This document shows, one piece after another, positions 46,573 to 55,743 of a stretch of 64,000 nucleotides of DNA. The stretch's first letter is position 1. Every line of letters starts with the position of its first letter. This DNA comes from Pseudomonas typographi (GTDB lineage: Bacteria > Pseudomonadota > Gammaproteobacteria > Pseudomonadales > Pseudomonadaceae), in the NCBI RefSeq assembly GCF_014694385.1, contig NZ_JAAOCA010000001.1:124001-188000 (forward strand). The letters are read 5' to 3'. A program made the position numbers and the translations under genes. Below the pieces are notes generated by a model. The model was not told where the DNA came from. It was given only the letters and a program-made list of their open reading frames with translations, and searched no databases.

Positions 46573-47418
46573 ATGCTGACAGATCACAAACTCCCTCTAG
46601 GCGAATACATCGCGTCGTTCGTCGACTGGCTGACCCAACACGGTGGTAGCATCTTCGACTGGATCGCCGTGACGCTCGAGGCCATCATCCATGGCTTCAC
46701 CGACGCCCTGACCTGGTTCAATCCGCTGGTATTGATCGTTTTATTCGCGGCCCTGGCCTACTACTTCCAGCGTAAGATCAGCCTGACGATTTTCGTCGCG
46801 GTATCTTTCCTGCTTATTCTCAACCTGGGCTACTGGCAAGAAACCATGGAGACCCTGGCCCAGGTGACCTTCGCCACCCTGGTGTGCGTGATCCTCGGCG
46901 TGCCACTGGGCATCGTCGCCGCACACCGGCCCTGGTTCTACACCGGCATCAGGCCATTGCTCGACCTGATGCAAACGGTGCCCACGTTCGTGTACCTGAT
47001 CCCGACCCTGACACTGTTCGGCCTGGGTGTGGTGCCCGGGCTGATCTCGACGGTGGTGTTCGCCATCGCCGCCCCTATTCGCCTGACCTACCTGGGTATC
47101 TGCGACGTGCCCAGCGAACTGATGGACGCCGGTAAAGCCTTCGGTTGCTCGCGCCGCCAACTGCTGGCGCGCATCGAATTGCCACACGCCATGCCGAGCA
47201 TTGCCGCGGGCATCACACAGTGCATCATGCTGTCGCTGTCGATGGTGGTGATCGCCGCCCTGGTGGGCGCCGACGGCCTCGGCAAGCCGGTGGTCAACGC
47301 GCTGAACACCGCCGACATCGCCCTGGGCTTCGAGGCGGGCCTGGCCATCGTGTTGCTGGCGATCATGCTCGACCGCATCTGCAAACAGCGGGATGCCAAG
47401 ATAGGAGGTGACGCATGA
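46573..47418 (+). CDS. choW: Choline/betaine ABC transporter, permease
   Basis: A 281-residue permease with about six membrane helices (LVLIVLFAALAYYF, ISLTIFVAVSFLLILNLGYW, TLAQVTFATLVCVILGVPLGIVAAH and others). The EAA loop is GKAFGCSRRQLLARIELPHAMPSIAAGITQ. AGGTGG lies next to an ATG at 46561 and 12 bases before the ATG at 46573; the latter gives MLTDHKLPLG, the start I expect for the family. Its stop overlaps choV (ATGA). Confidence 0.9.
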   Translation: MLTDHKLPLGEYIASFVDWLTQHGGSIFDWIAVTLEAIIHGFTDALTWFNPLVLIVLFAALAYYFQRKISLTIFVAVSFLLILNLGYWQETMETLAQVTFATLVCVILGVPLGIVAAHRPWFYTGIRPLLDLMQTVPTFVYLIPTLTLFGLGVVPGLISTVVFAIAAPIRLTYLGICDVPSELMDAGKAFGCSRRQLLARIELPHAMPSIAAGITQCIMLSLSMVVIAALVGADGLGKPVVNALNTADIALGFEAGLAIVLLAIMLDRICKQRDAKIGGDA

Positions 47419-48647
47419 GCATCATCCGCTTCGAAGATGTCGACGTCATCTTCTCCGACCGCCCCAAACCCGCGCTGGAGCTGCTCGACAAGGGCTTGTC
47501 GCGGCCCGAGATCCTCAAGCAAACCGGCCTGGTGGTTGGGGTCGAAAAGGCCAACCTGGAAGTTAACAAGGGGGAGATCTGCGTACTCATGGGCCTATCC
47601 GGCTCGGGTAAGTCCAGCCTGCTGCGCTGCATCAACGGCCTGAACACCGTGAGCCGGGGCAAGTTGTTCGTCGAGCACGAAGGCTCGCAAATCGACATCG
47701 CCAATTGCTCGCCGGCCCAGTTGAAGATGATGCGCACCAAGCGCATCGCCATGGTGTTTCAGAAGTTCGCCCTGATGCCTTGGCTGACCGTACGCGAGAA
47801 CATCAGCTTCGGCCTGGAGATGCAGGGCCGCCCGACCGAGGAACGGCGCAAGCTGGTCGACGAAAAACTCGAGCTGGTGGGCCTGACCCAGTGGCGCAAC
47901 AAAAAACCCGACGAACTCTCTGGCGGCATGCAGCAGCGGGTGGGCTTGGCCCGGGCATTGGCCATGGATGCCGACATCCTGCTGATGGACGAGCCGTTCT
48001 CCGCGCTCGACCCGTTAATCCGCCAGGGCCTGCAAGACGAGTTGCTGGCCCTGCAGAAGCAGCTGAACAAAACCATCGTGTTCGTCAGCCACGACTTGGA
48101 CGAGGCCCTCAAGCTCGGCACTCGCATCGCCATCATGAAAGACGGCAAGATCATCCAGTACAGCAAACCTGAAGACATCGTGCTAACCCCGGCCGATGAC
48201 TACGTGCGCACCTTCGTGGCCCACACCAACCCGCTCAACGTGTTGCGCGGCCGCAGTTTGATGCGCCCGCTGGCAGCGTGCACCGGCTCCGGAGGCGATG
48301 CACAACTGGACCCTGGCTCCGACAGCTGGTTGACGCTCTCGGAAAACGGCTACCTGCAAGGCGCCCGCCAAGGCACTGCACCGTTGGACATCCAAAGTTG
48401 GGCCAGCGGCCAAGCGGTGGAAGGCCTGGCTCGCCGGCCAACCCTGGTACAGGCCGATGTGTCCATGCGCGATGCCCTGGCTATCCGTTACCACACCGGC
48501 CACAAGCTGGTGCTGCACGACGACAACCGGGTGGTGGGCATACTCGGCGACAGCGAGCTATACCACGCACTGCTGGGCAAGAACATCGGCCAGGCAGCAC
48601 CTGACGCCCCGGCCGAGTCGGTCGTGCCCCTGCGCAAGGTCAACTGA
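47415..48647 (+). CDS. choV: Choline/betaine ABC transporter, ATPase
   Basis: A 410-residue OpuAA/ProV-type ATPase. Walker A is GLSGSGKSS, Q-loop FQKFALMPWLTVRENI, signature LSGGMQQRVGLARAL, Walker B ILLMDEPFSALDP and the H-loop FVSHDLDEAL. After the ATPase domain, residues 270-410 are an accessory region of CBS-like character. Overlaps choW by four bases. It energises uptake with ChoX and ChoW, and possibly with other binding proteins encoded elsewhere (caiX and betX in other Pseudomonas). Confidence 0.93.
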   Translation: MSIIRFEDVDVIFSDRPKPALELLDKGLSRPEILKQTGLVVGVEKANLEVNKGEICVLMGLSGSGKSSLLRCINGLNTVSRGKLFVEHEGSQIDIANCSPAQLKMMRTKRIAMVFQKFALMPWLTVRENISFGLEMQGRPTEERRKLVDEKLELVGLTQWRNKKPDELSGGMQQRVGLARALAMDADILLMDEPFSALDPLIRQGLQDELLALQKQLNKTIVFVSHDLDEALKLGTRIAIMKDGKIIQYSKPEDIVLTPADDYVRTFVAHTNPLNVLRGRSLMRPLAACTGSGGDAQLDPGSDSWLTLSENGYLQGARQGTAPLDIQSWASGQAVEGLARRPTLVQADVSMRDALAIRYHTGHKLVLHDDNRVVGILGDSELYHALLGKNIGQAAPDAPAESVVPLRKVN

Positions 48648-48666
48648 CCCTCTATTGGCCTGCCCC

Positions 48667-48707
48667 GTCGCCCAGCCCCGCTGGGTGACAGGGCCCTTCT
48701 TCGGGCC
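48667..48707 (+). terminator. Double hairpin after choV
   Basis: A 10-bp stem (GTCGCCCAGC with GCTGGGTGAC, one G-T pair, loop CCC) is immediately followed by a 5-bp stem GGCCC/GGGCC. No long T-run. It lies 19 bases past the choV stop and is the likely 3' end of choXWV. Confidence 0.5.
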
Positions 48708-48725
48708 ATAACACGTGCGATGTTT

Positions 48726-48766
48726 CAGGCGTTCGCACGCGAATTGACGTCTGAATTTGCTGCCGG
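48726..48766. repeat. 138-bp dispersed element, partial copy 3
   Basis: About 41 bases match the left end of the element: CAGGCGTTCGCAC, then AATTGACG and TGAATTTGCTGCCGG. The right half is absent; after 48766 the sequence is unrelated. It lies after the choV hairpins. It is a truncated copy, or one arm of the element. Confidence 0.55.
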
Positions 48767-48846
48767 CGGTGGCCCTCGGCGGCAACAATCGCCCACCTAT
48801 GCTTGTGCGGCCAACGGCCGCCACACCACACTAGCGCCCGCTTCGC

Positions 48847-48869
48847 AAAACGACATGCCGTGTCGTTTT
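48847..48869 (+). promoter_or_regulatory. Perfect palindrome before betI
   Basis: AAAACGACA (48847-48855) and TGTCGTTTT (48861-48869) enclose loop TGCCG, followed by TGTTATTT. It can be read as an intrinsic terminator for upstream transcripts or as an operator. It lies seven bases before the BetI box, so an operator for a second regulator is possible. Confidence 0.5.
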
Positions 48870-48875
48870 TGTTAT

Positions 48876-48891
48876 TTGAACGATCAATCAA
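48876..48891 (+). promoter_or_regulatory. BetI operator upstream of betIBA
   Basis: TTGAACGATCAATCAA; the reverse complement TTGATTGATCGTTCAA fits the BetI consensus as I know it. It is AT-rich on both sides (TTATT and AATAAATT), the place expected for the -10 region of betI. BetI would autorepress betIBA until choline or betaine aldehyde is present. Confidence 0.65.
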
Positions 48892-48957
48892 AATAAATTA
48901 GACTGGCCCTCGCCAGTGCAAAGGCGCGCGCTTTTGCCAGGGCCACAGGAGAGCCCC

Positions 48958-49551
48958 ATGCCAAAAGTTGGAATGCAACCGATCCGCCGCCAACAACTGA
49001 TCGACGCCACCTTGCAGGCGGTGGACCGGGTAGGTATGGCCGAAGCGAGCATCGGGGTGATCGCCAAGACCGCCGGCGTGTCCAATGGCATCATCAGCCA
49101 TTACTTCCAAGACAAGAACGGCCTGCTGTTCGCCACCATGAGCCATCTGCTCACGGAACTGGCGACCAAAACCGCCGAACGCCGCCGCGCCCTCAGCAGT
49201 GACAGCCCACGGGCCCACTTGCAGGCGATCATTGAAGGCAACTTCGACGCCAGCCAAGTGAACACCGCGGCCATGAAAACCTGGCTGGCCTTCTGGGCAG
49301 CCAGCATGCATCAGCCGGCGCTACACCGGCTGCAGCGGGTCAACGACCACCGTTTGTATTCGAACCTGTGTTGCCAGTTCCGCCGCGTGCTGTCTACCGA
49401 ACACGCACGCAGCAGCGCCCGTGGCTTGGCCGCACTGATCGACGGCCTATGGCTGCGCGGAGCGCTGTCCGGTGACGCCTTCGACACCGCCCAGGCGCAG
49501 CGTATCGCCCTGGACTACACAGACCAACAATTAGCCAAGCGTCCCGCCTAG
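48958..49551 (+). CDS. betI: Choline-responsive TetR-family repressor BetI
   Basis: A 197-residue TetR-family repressor. N-terminal [49 protein letters not shown]. The ligand domain includes [29 protein letters not shown], as in BetI. I chose the ATG at 48958 ([13 protein letters not shown]) with GGAG upstream. It heads the betIBA operon, with 80 bases before betB. Confidence 0.94.
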   Translation: MPKVGMQPIRRQQLIDATLQAVDRVGMAEASIGVIAKTAGVSNGIISHYFQDKNGLLFATMSHLLTELATKTAERRRALSSDSPRAHLQAIIEGNFDASQVNTAAMKTWLAFWAASMHQPALHRLQRVNDHRLYSNLCCQFRRVLSTEHARSSARGLAALIDGLWLRGALSGDAFDTAQAQRIALDYTDQQLAKRPA

Positions 49552-49631
49552 GCATCGCGACGGGCAGGCTTGGCCCAGTATCCACCGCCTAGCCCCCGCG
49601 GCCGGGCACCGACGCCTTGGGAGAACCACAC

Positions 49632-51104
49632 ATGGCCCGTTTCGGACTGCAAAAACTCTATATCGATGGCGGTTATACCGACGCCAGCGGCAGCGACACC
49701 TTCGACGCGATCAACCCAGCCACTGGCGAAGTACTCGCCAAGGTGCAGCGGGCGACCTCGGCGGATGTCGAGCGTGCGGTCAAGAGTGCCGAAAAGGGCC
49801 AAAAAGTCTGGGCCGCGATGACCGCCATGGAGCGCTCGCGGGTATTGCGCCGGGCCGTGGATATCCTGCGTGAGCGCAACGACGAGTTGGCCCAGCTTGA
49901 AACCCTCGACACCGGCAAGGCCTACTCCGAAACCCGCTACGTCGACATCGTGACCGGTGCCGATGTGCTTGAGTACTACGCGGGGTTGGCGGTGGCCATC
50001 GAGGGCGAGCAAATACCGCTGCGCGACACCTCTTTCGTTTATACCCGCCGTGAACCGCTGGGCATCACCGCCGGTATCGGCGCCTGGAACTACCCGATCC
50101 AGATCGCCCTGTGGAAGTCCGCGCCCGCCCTGGCGGCCGGTAACGCGATGATCTTCAAGCCCAGCGAAGTCACCTCGTTGACCACCCTGAAGCTGGCCGA
50201 GGTCTACACCGCCGCCGGGCTACCCGCCGGCGTATTCAACGTACTGACCGGCAGCGGCCGCGAAGTCGGCACCTGGCTGACCGAACACCCGCAGATCGAG
50301 AAAGTCTCGTTCACCGGCGGCACCGACACGGGCAAGAAAGTGATGGCCAGCGCCTCGAGCTCGACCCTCAAGGAAGTGACCATGGAGCTGGGCGGCAAAT
50401 CGCCGCTGATTATTTTCGATGATGCCGACCTCGACCGGGCCGCCGACATCGCCATGATGGCCAACTTTTACAGCTCCGGGCAGGTGTGCACAAACGGTAC
50501 CCGTGTGTTCGTGCCGGCGGCCCTGAAAGCGACCTTCGAAGCCAAGCTGCTGGAACGGGTGCAGCGTATTCGGGTAGGCGACCCACTCGATGAAAACACC
50601 AATTTCGGCCCCTTGGTGAGCTTTGCGCATATGGAAAGCGTGCTGGGCTACATCGCCAAGGGCCAGCAAGAAGGCGCGCGCCTGCTGTGTGGTGGCGAAC
50701 GCCTGACCGCCGGCGCCCTCGGCCATGGCGCCTACGTGGCACCTACCGTGTTCACCGACTGCCGGGACGAGATGACCATCGTGCGCGAGGAAATCTTCGG
50801 CCCGGTGATGAGCATCCTCAGCTATGAAACCGAGGCCGAGGCCATCGCCCGCGCCAACGCCACCGACTACGGCCTGGCCGCTGGCATCGTTACGCAAAAC
50901 CTTACCCGCGCCCACCGCGCGATCCACCAGCTTGAGGCGGGTATCTGCTGGATCAACGCCTGGGGCGAGTCGCCCGCGCAAATGCCGGTGGGCGGCTACA
51001 AGCAGTCGGGGGTGGGGCGCGAGAACGGCATCGTGTCGCTGGCGCAGTACACCCGGGTCAAGTCGATCCAGGTCGAGTTGGGCGATTACGCGTCGGTGTT
51101 CTAG
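49632..51104 (+). CDS. betB: Betaine aldehyde dehydrogenase
   Basis: A 490-residue NAD(P)+ aldehyde dehydrogenase oxidising betaine aldehyde to glycine betaine. The catalytic Cys is C286 ([13 protein letters not shown]) and the general-base Glu E252 (MELGGKSP). The N-terminal [30 protein letters not shown] and the [24 protein letters not shown] nucleotide-binding region are canonical. The start at 49632 has GGGAGA upstream. It lies 71 bases before betA. Confidence 0.96.
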   Translation: MARFGLQKLYIDGGYTDASGSDTFDAINPATGEVLAKVQRATSADVERAVKSAEKGQKVWAAMTAMERSRVLRRAVDILRERNDELAQLETLDTGKAYSETRYVDIVTGADVLEYYAGLAVAIEGEQIPLRDTSFVYTRREPLGITAGIGAWNYPIQIALWKSAPALAAGNAMIFKPSEVTSLTTLKLAEVYTAAGLPAGVFNVLTGSGREVGTWLTEHPQIEKVSFTGGTDTGKKVMASASSSTLKEVTMELGGKSPLIIFDDADLDRAADIAMMANFYSSGQVCTNGTRVFVPAALKATFEAKLLERVQRIRVGDPLDENTNFGPLVSFAHMESVLGYIAKGQQEGARLLCGGERLTAGALGHGAYVAPTVFTDCRDEMTIVREEIFGPVMSILSYETEAEAIARANATDYGLAAGIVTQNLTRAHRAIHQLEAGICWINAWGESPAQMPVGGYKQSGVGRENGIVSLAQYTRVKSIQVELGDYASVF

Positions 51105-51175
51105 CCAGCCACCGGCGGCGCACTGAATTCACCTCGTTAACCGGGGCCCCGCGCTAGGGCTCCGAGGGAGCCCTT

Positions 51176-52870
51176 ATGCCTGAAGAATACGATTACATCA
51201 TCGTCGGTGCCGGTTCGGCCGGTAACGTGCTCGCCACGCGCCTGACGGAAGACCCCGACGTGACCGTGTTGCTGCTCGAAGCGGGCGGGCCGGATTACCG
51301 CGCGGACTTTCGCACCCAGATGCCAGCGGCGTTGGCCTTCCCGCTACAGGGCCGGCGCTACAACTGGGCCTACGAAACCGAACCCGAACCGCACATGAAC
51401 AACCGCCGCATGGAATGCGGGCGCGGCAAGGGCCTGGGCGGCTCATCGCTGATCAACGGCATGTGTTACATCCGCGGCAACGCCATGGACTACGACGGCT
51501 GGGCCAAACTGCCAGGGCTGGACGACTGGACGTACCTGGACTGCCTGCCTTACTTTCGCAAGGCCGAAAGCCGCGACATCGGCCCCAACGATTGGCACGG
51601 CGGCGATGGCCCGGTCAGCGTTACCACGCCCAAACCCGGCAACAACCCGTTGTTCAACGCCATGATCGAGGCCGGCGTGCAGGCGGGTTACCCCCGCACC
51701 GACGACCTTAACGGCTACCAGCAAGAGGGTTTTGGCCCCATGGACCGCACGGTCACCCCCGCTGGCCGGCGCGCCAGTACCGCACGGGGCTACCTGGACC
51801 AAGCCAAGCAACGCAGCACGCTGACCATCGTGACCCACGCCCTGGCCGATCGCATTCTATTCGACGGCAAGCGTGCCGTGGGGGTGAGCTACCTGGTGGG
51901 CACCAGCAACATGCCCCAGCAGGCCCATGCGCGCCGGGAAGTGATCGTGTCCAGCGGCGCCATCGCCTCACCACAACTGCTGCAGCGCTCCGGGGTGGGC
52001 CCGGCGGCCTTGCTCGAAAGCCTGGACGTGCCGGTGGTGCACCACTTGCCGGGGGTCGGCGAGAACCTGCAAGACCATCTGGAAATGTACCTGCAGTACG
52101 CCTGCACACAACCGGTGTCGCTGTACCCATCGCTGCAGTGGTGGAACCAGCCGCCAATCGGCGCCCGCTGGCTGTTTCTCGGCAAGGGCATCGGTGCCAG
52201 CAACCAGTTCGAGGCCGGCGGGTTCATCCGCACCCGCGAGGCGTTCGAATGGCCAAACATCCAGTTCCACTTCCTCCCGGTAGCGATCAATTACAACGGC
52301 ACCAAGGGCGTACAGGAGCATGGTTTTCAGGCCCACGTCGGCTCGATGCGCTCGCCCAGCCGTGGCCGTGTGCAGATCACATCCAAAGATCCGCGCCAGC
52401 ACCCGAGCATTTTGTTCAACTACATGGCCACCGAACAGGACTGGCAAGAATTTCGCGACGCCATCCGCATCACCCGCGAAATCATGGCGCAACCGGCCCT
52501 GGACGCTTACCGGGGTCGCGAGATCAGCCCGGGGCTGGAATGCCAGAGCGATGCGCAGTTGGATGCATTCGTGCGCAACCATGCCGAAACCGCCTACCAC
52601 CCGTCTTGCTCCTGCAAAATGGGCACCGACGAGATGGCCGTGGTCGACGGCCAGGGCCGGGTGCACGGTATGGAAGGGCTACGGGTGGTCGACGCGTCGA
52701 TCATGCCGATCATCGTGACCGGCAACCTGAATGCGCCGACTATCATGTTGGCCGAAAAGATCGCCGACCGCATTCGCGGCCGCCAACCGTTGCCGCGCAG
52801 CACCGCCCGCTACTACGTGGCGGGTGACGACCCGGTGCGCAGCAAGCCGCAGCGCGAGGCCGCGGCCTGA
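51176..52870 (+). CDS. betA: Choline dehydrogenase
   Basis: A 564-residue GMC-family FAD enzyme that oxidises choline to betaine aldehyde, probably membrane-associated and linked to the respiratory chain. The FAD motif is [25 protein letters not shown] signatures include [21 protein letters not shown] and [16 protein letters not shown]. The C-terminal catalytic His region is [18 protein letters not shown] and later [23 protein letters not shown] precedes the ATG. It is last in betIBA. Confidence 0.96.
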   Translation: MPEEYDYIIVGAGSAGNVLATRLTEDPDVTVLLLEAGGPDYRADFRTQMPAALAFPLQGRRYNWAYETEPEPHMNNRRMECGRGKGLGGSSLINGMCYIRGNAMDYDGWAKLPGLDDWTYLDCLPYFRKAESRDIGPNDWHGGDGPVSVTTPKPGNNPLFNAMIEAGVQAGYPRTDDLNGYQQEGFGPMDRTVTPAGRRASTARGYLDQAKQRSTLTIVTHALADRILFDGKRAVGVSYLVGTSNMPQQAHARREVIVSSGAIASPQLLQRSGVGPAALLESLDVPVVHHLPGVGENLQDHLEMYLQYACTQPVSLYPSLQWWNQPPIGARWLFLGKGIGASNQFEAGGFIRTREAFEWPNIQFHFLPVAINYNGTKGVQEHGFQAHVGSMRSPSRGRVQITSKDPRQHPSILFNYMATEQDWQEFRDAIRITREIMAQPALDAYRGREISPGLECQSDAQLDAFVRNHAETAYHPSCSCKMGTDEMAVVDGQGRVHGMEGLRVVDASIMPIIVTGNLNAPTIMLAEKIADRIRGRQPLPRSTARYYVAGDDPVRSKPQREAAA

Positions 52871-52879
52871 CCCAGCCAC

Positions 52880-54076
52880 TCAGGCATCCTTCACCCCGAG
52901 CAGGTACAGCACACCATCGAGCCCCAGGGTCGAGATGGCCTGCTGTGCTGACTGGCGAACCAGGGGCTTGGCGCGAAACGCCACGCCCAACCCGGCCAGG
53001 CCCAGCATCGGCAGGTCGTTGGCACCGTCGCCCACAGCGATGGTTTGTTCCAATGACACCCCCTCCTTGGCCGCCAGCTCACGCAGCAAATCGGCTTTAC
53101 GCTGGGCATCGACGATCGGCTCGATGGCCACGCCGGTGCATTTGCCGTCGACCACTTCCAACTCGTTGGCGAACACATAGTCGATGCCCAGGCGCGCCTG
53201 GACCTGCCTGGCAAAGTAGCTGAACCCCCCGGACAAGATCGCGGTCTTGTAGCCCAGCCGATGCAGGCCGGCGAACAGTTGTTCGGCACCCTCGGTCAGG
53301 CGCAGCGAGGCGCCAATCGCATCGAGCACGCTCACGTCCAGCCCTTTGAGCAGGGCCAGGCGCTCCTTGAAACTGGCGCGAAAATCCAATTCACCGCGCA
53401 TGGCACGCTCGGTGATCGCCGACACCTGCTCGCCAACCCCAGCCGCCTTGGCCAGTTCGTCAATGACTTCGGCCTGGATCAGCGTGGAATCCATGTCGAA
53501 AACCGCCAGCCGGCGGTGGCGGCGCTGCAGGGTGTCGGCTTGCAGGGCGATGTCCATCCCCAGTTCGCTGGCCGCGGCCAGCAGTTCGGCACGCAGCGCT
53601 TCGGCATTTTCGATATCGCCAGCCAGGGCCAGTTCTAGGCAGGCCTTCTCGCCCCCCTGCGCAGGCGGCACAGCCGACAACCGCTCGATGCCTTCTAACT
53701 GCAAGCCGTGGGCGTGCACGATGGCCACGGCCTTGGCCAGTTGCGCGGCCGACACCCGCCGCGACAACAGGCTAAGCACATGCTTGGGCGCGGTTTGCTC
53801 GGCCGCCCAGGCGGCATAGGCGCCACCATCCAGTTCACGGGCGTGTACCTGCGCCGTGGGGGCGGCGGCCTGCAATGCCGCCACCAATGGCCGCTCGTCG
53901 CCCTGTTCGAATTGCACCACCAGGCCCACGACGCTGTCGCCGAACACGCAGGCACTGCGTGCGTCGAGCACGCTGGCCGGCGCCGCAGCCAACGCCATGG
54001 CCACGTTGCCGGCCAACGCACCACACTGGCTGGCCATGATGTTGATCTGGACGATTCGAGCCAAGACGCACCTCAT
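52880..54076 (-). CDS. serB: Phosphoserine phosphatase SerB
   Basis: A 398-residue HAD phosphatase. The nucleophile motif is VFDMDSTLIQAEVIDELAKAAG, motif II LSGGFSYF, and motif III/IV DAQRKADLLRE ... VGDGANDLPML. It converts phosphoserine to serine. Two N-terminal ACT-like domains are expected; the first, MASQCGALAGNVAMALA, lacks the usual DRPGL motif of related SerB. The ATG at 54076 has poor upstream sequence; a TTG at 54064 with GAGGTG before it gives MARIVQINI, closer to the usual start, so the last four residues may be untranslated. It converges with betA with nine bases between. Confidence 0.92.
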   Translation of the reverse strand: MRCVLARIVQINIMASQCGALAGNVAMALAAAPASVLDARSACVFGDSVVGLVVQFEQGDERPLVAALQAAAPTAQVHARELDGGAYAAWAAEQTAPKHVLSLLSRRVSAAQLAKAVAIVHAHGLQLEGIERLSAVPPAQGGEKACLELALAGDIENAEALRAELLAAASELGMDIALQADTLQRRHRRLAVFDMDSTLIQAEVIDELAKAAGVGEQVSAITERAMRGELDFRASFKERLALLKGLDVSVLDAIGASLRLTEGAEQLFAGLHRLGYKTAILSGGFSYFARQVQARLGIDYVFANELEVVDGKCTGVAIEPIVDAQRKADLLRELAAKEGVSLEQTIAVGDGANDLPMLGLAGLGVAFRAKPLVRQSAQQAISTLGLDGVLYLLGVKDA

Positions 54077-54182
54077 TTGCTAAAAAAACCGCATTCTACC
54101 CAGATTCAATGCCCGGCGGCGCTTTGACGCCCCCAGGGCGGTCGTTATACTGCGCAGCACATTCCGGCCAGAGAACCGCGCA

Positions 54183-55700
54183 GTGAATCGGCCCACACCT
54201 GTCAAAAACGATAATTTCTTCCTGCTGATCTTCCGCGCCCTGCGGCACCGCCGCACTCCGATCGCACTGCGAGTGGCCAGCCACAACGTCATCCTGGTGG
54301 CGGTGGCTTTGCTGATCTACGCCTGCGTGATGGGCCTGCAGTTCAAGCAAGCCATGCACGACCAGGCCGATGCGGTGGGCGAGAGCCTGACCGCGCAAAC
54401 GGCGAACTCGGCCACCGAGCTGCTGGTGTCCAACGATATCCTCAGCCTCAACGTGCTGCTCGGCAACTTGGCGAAGAATCCCCTGGTGGCCCACGCAGCC
54501 ATCTACAGTGCCGATGGCCGCACCATCGCCGAAGCCGGGCAAAAGCCACGGCCCGGGCTGTTGACCATGGCCGGGGGGGTATACGAAACCAAGATCAACT
54601 TCCAGGACGTGAACACCGGCGTGCTGCGCGTGAGCCTGAACATGGACCAGTTCCAGCAGCCGATGACCATCAGCCTGCAAAGCATGGGCATCCTCAGCGT
54701 GATACTGCTGGCCCTGTCGCTGGCCTTCAGCCTGCGCATCGGGCGCAACATCACCTTGCCGTTGCTGCAACTGCGGGTATGGCTGCGCGACCTGGACCCG
54801 TATACGCCAGGGGTCGACCGCCAGGACGAAATCGGCGACCTGGCCCGCCATCTGCAAAGCAAATTCGCCGCGCCCATGCCAGAACCAGAACCAGAACCAG
54901 AACCGGTACCAGAACCAGAGCTGGAGCAAGACGACGAAGACGGTGCCGCCCCCCCGGCCAACGCCAAGCCGGCATTTGGCAGTAAGCCGCCGGTGCAACG
55001 GCAGGTGCGCGCCGAGGAAGACGATGAAGACGATGCGGCGTTCGCAGACCTTGGCAGCTTCGACGACGATACGCCGCCGCCCCTGCCCCTGCCCCGTGCC
55101 GCCAGCGCTGCCCCCGCTATGGCCAAGGCGCCGCAGCATACGGCGGTATTGGCCGTGCAACTGGGCGGCCAGGAGCAACTGCGGCGTTTGCCGCGTACGC
55201 GCCTGGTGGAATTGCTCGAGCGTTACCGCGACGTGCTGGACCAGGCTGCGTCGTTGTACCAAGGCGTAGTCCACACCCTCAGTGATGGCAGTTCCCTGGT
55301 GCTGTTCCACAGCGACGACAGCGGCGATGATTACCTCACCAATGGCCTGTGCTGCGGCGAGCTGCTGCGTGCACTGGGCCACCAGCTGCAAATCGATGTG
55401 GCCGACAGCGGCATCACCTTGCAGTTGCAACTGGGGCTGATGCTGGCCGGCGACCTGCATGGCATCAACCAGGCCGACTTGCTACTCACGGAGCCTGCAC
55501 AGGCGGCGCTGGCCCTGTCCCAGCACAGCCGCAACCTGTTACTGGTCGAGCGCCAAGTCGGCGAAGACAGCCTGATCCGCCAGCGCGCGCGTATCCGGCC
55601 CATCGCCAGCCCCGAGGGCGCCTGCTGCGTGGAACGGCTGTTGGAGCCCTACCCCTCGCTGCTGGAACGGCAACTGGCACGGATGTCGGATCGGCGGTAG
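54183..55700 (+). CDS. AhpA/YtjB-family membrane protein
   Basis: A 505-residue protein starting with GTG. Membrane segments lie at about residues 36-58 (VILVAVALLIYACVMGLQF) and 165-190, flanking a periplasmic region. A HAMP-like cytoplasmic segment follows. Then come an acidic Pro-Glu run (MPEPEPEPEPVPEPELEQDDEDG), a further low-complexity stretch and a globular C-terminal part of about 200 residues. It is the regular divergent neighbour of serB (Smp/YtjB in E. coli). Function is unknown. Confidence 0.85.
   Translation: MNRPTPVKNDNFFLLIFRALRHRRTPIALRVASHNVILVAVALLIYACVMGLQFKQAMHDQADAVGESLTAQTANSATELLVSNDILSLNVLLGNLAKNPLVAHAAIYSADGRTIAEAGQKPRPGLLTMAGGVYETKINFQDVNTGVLRVSLNMDQFQQPMTISLQSMGILSVILLALSLAFSLRIGRNITLPLLQLRVWLRDLDPYTPGVDRQDEIGDLARHLQSKFAAPMPEPEPEPEPVPEPELEQDDEDGAAPPANAKPAFGSKPPVQRQVRAEEDDEDDAAFADLGSFDDDTPPPLPLPRAASAAPAMAKAPQHTAVLAVQLGGQEQLRRLPRTRLVELLERYRDVLDQAASLYQGVVHTLSDGSSLVLFHSDDSGDDYLTNGLCCGELLRALGHQLQIDVADSGITLQLQLGLMLAGDLHGINQADLLLTEPAQAALALSQHSRNLLLVERQVGEDSLIRQRARIRPIASPEGACCVERLLEPYPSLLERQLARMSDRR
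54879..54902 (+). repeat. Tandem hexanucleotide CCAGAA in the YtjB-like gene
   Basis: Four perfect CCAGAA units (coding Pro-Glu), followed by degenerate units up to about 54926. The in-frame repeat can change length by slippage without breaking the gene. Confidence 0.75.
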
Positions 55701-55743
55701 CTAAGGGGGGTGCGCCAGCGCCGCCATGGCGCAGGGCGTTTAA

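Noticed and set aside
54879..54926. CRISPR-like short repeat
   Set aside because: It is a coding hexanucleotide repeat without spacers.
54096..55460. 454-codon minus-strand frame opposite the YtjB-like gene
   Set aside because: Gln/His-rich shadow; the WFWYRFWFWFWFW stretch is only the antisense of the Pro-Glu repeat.
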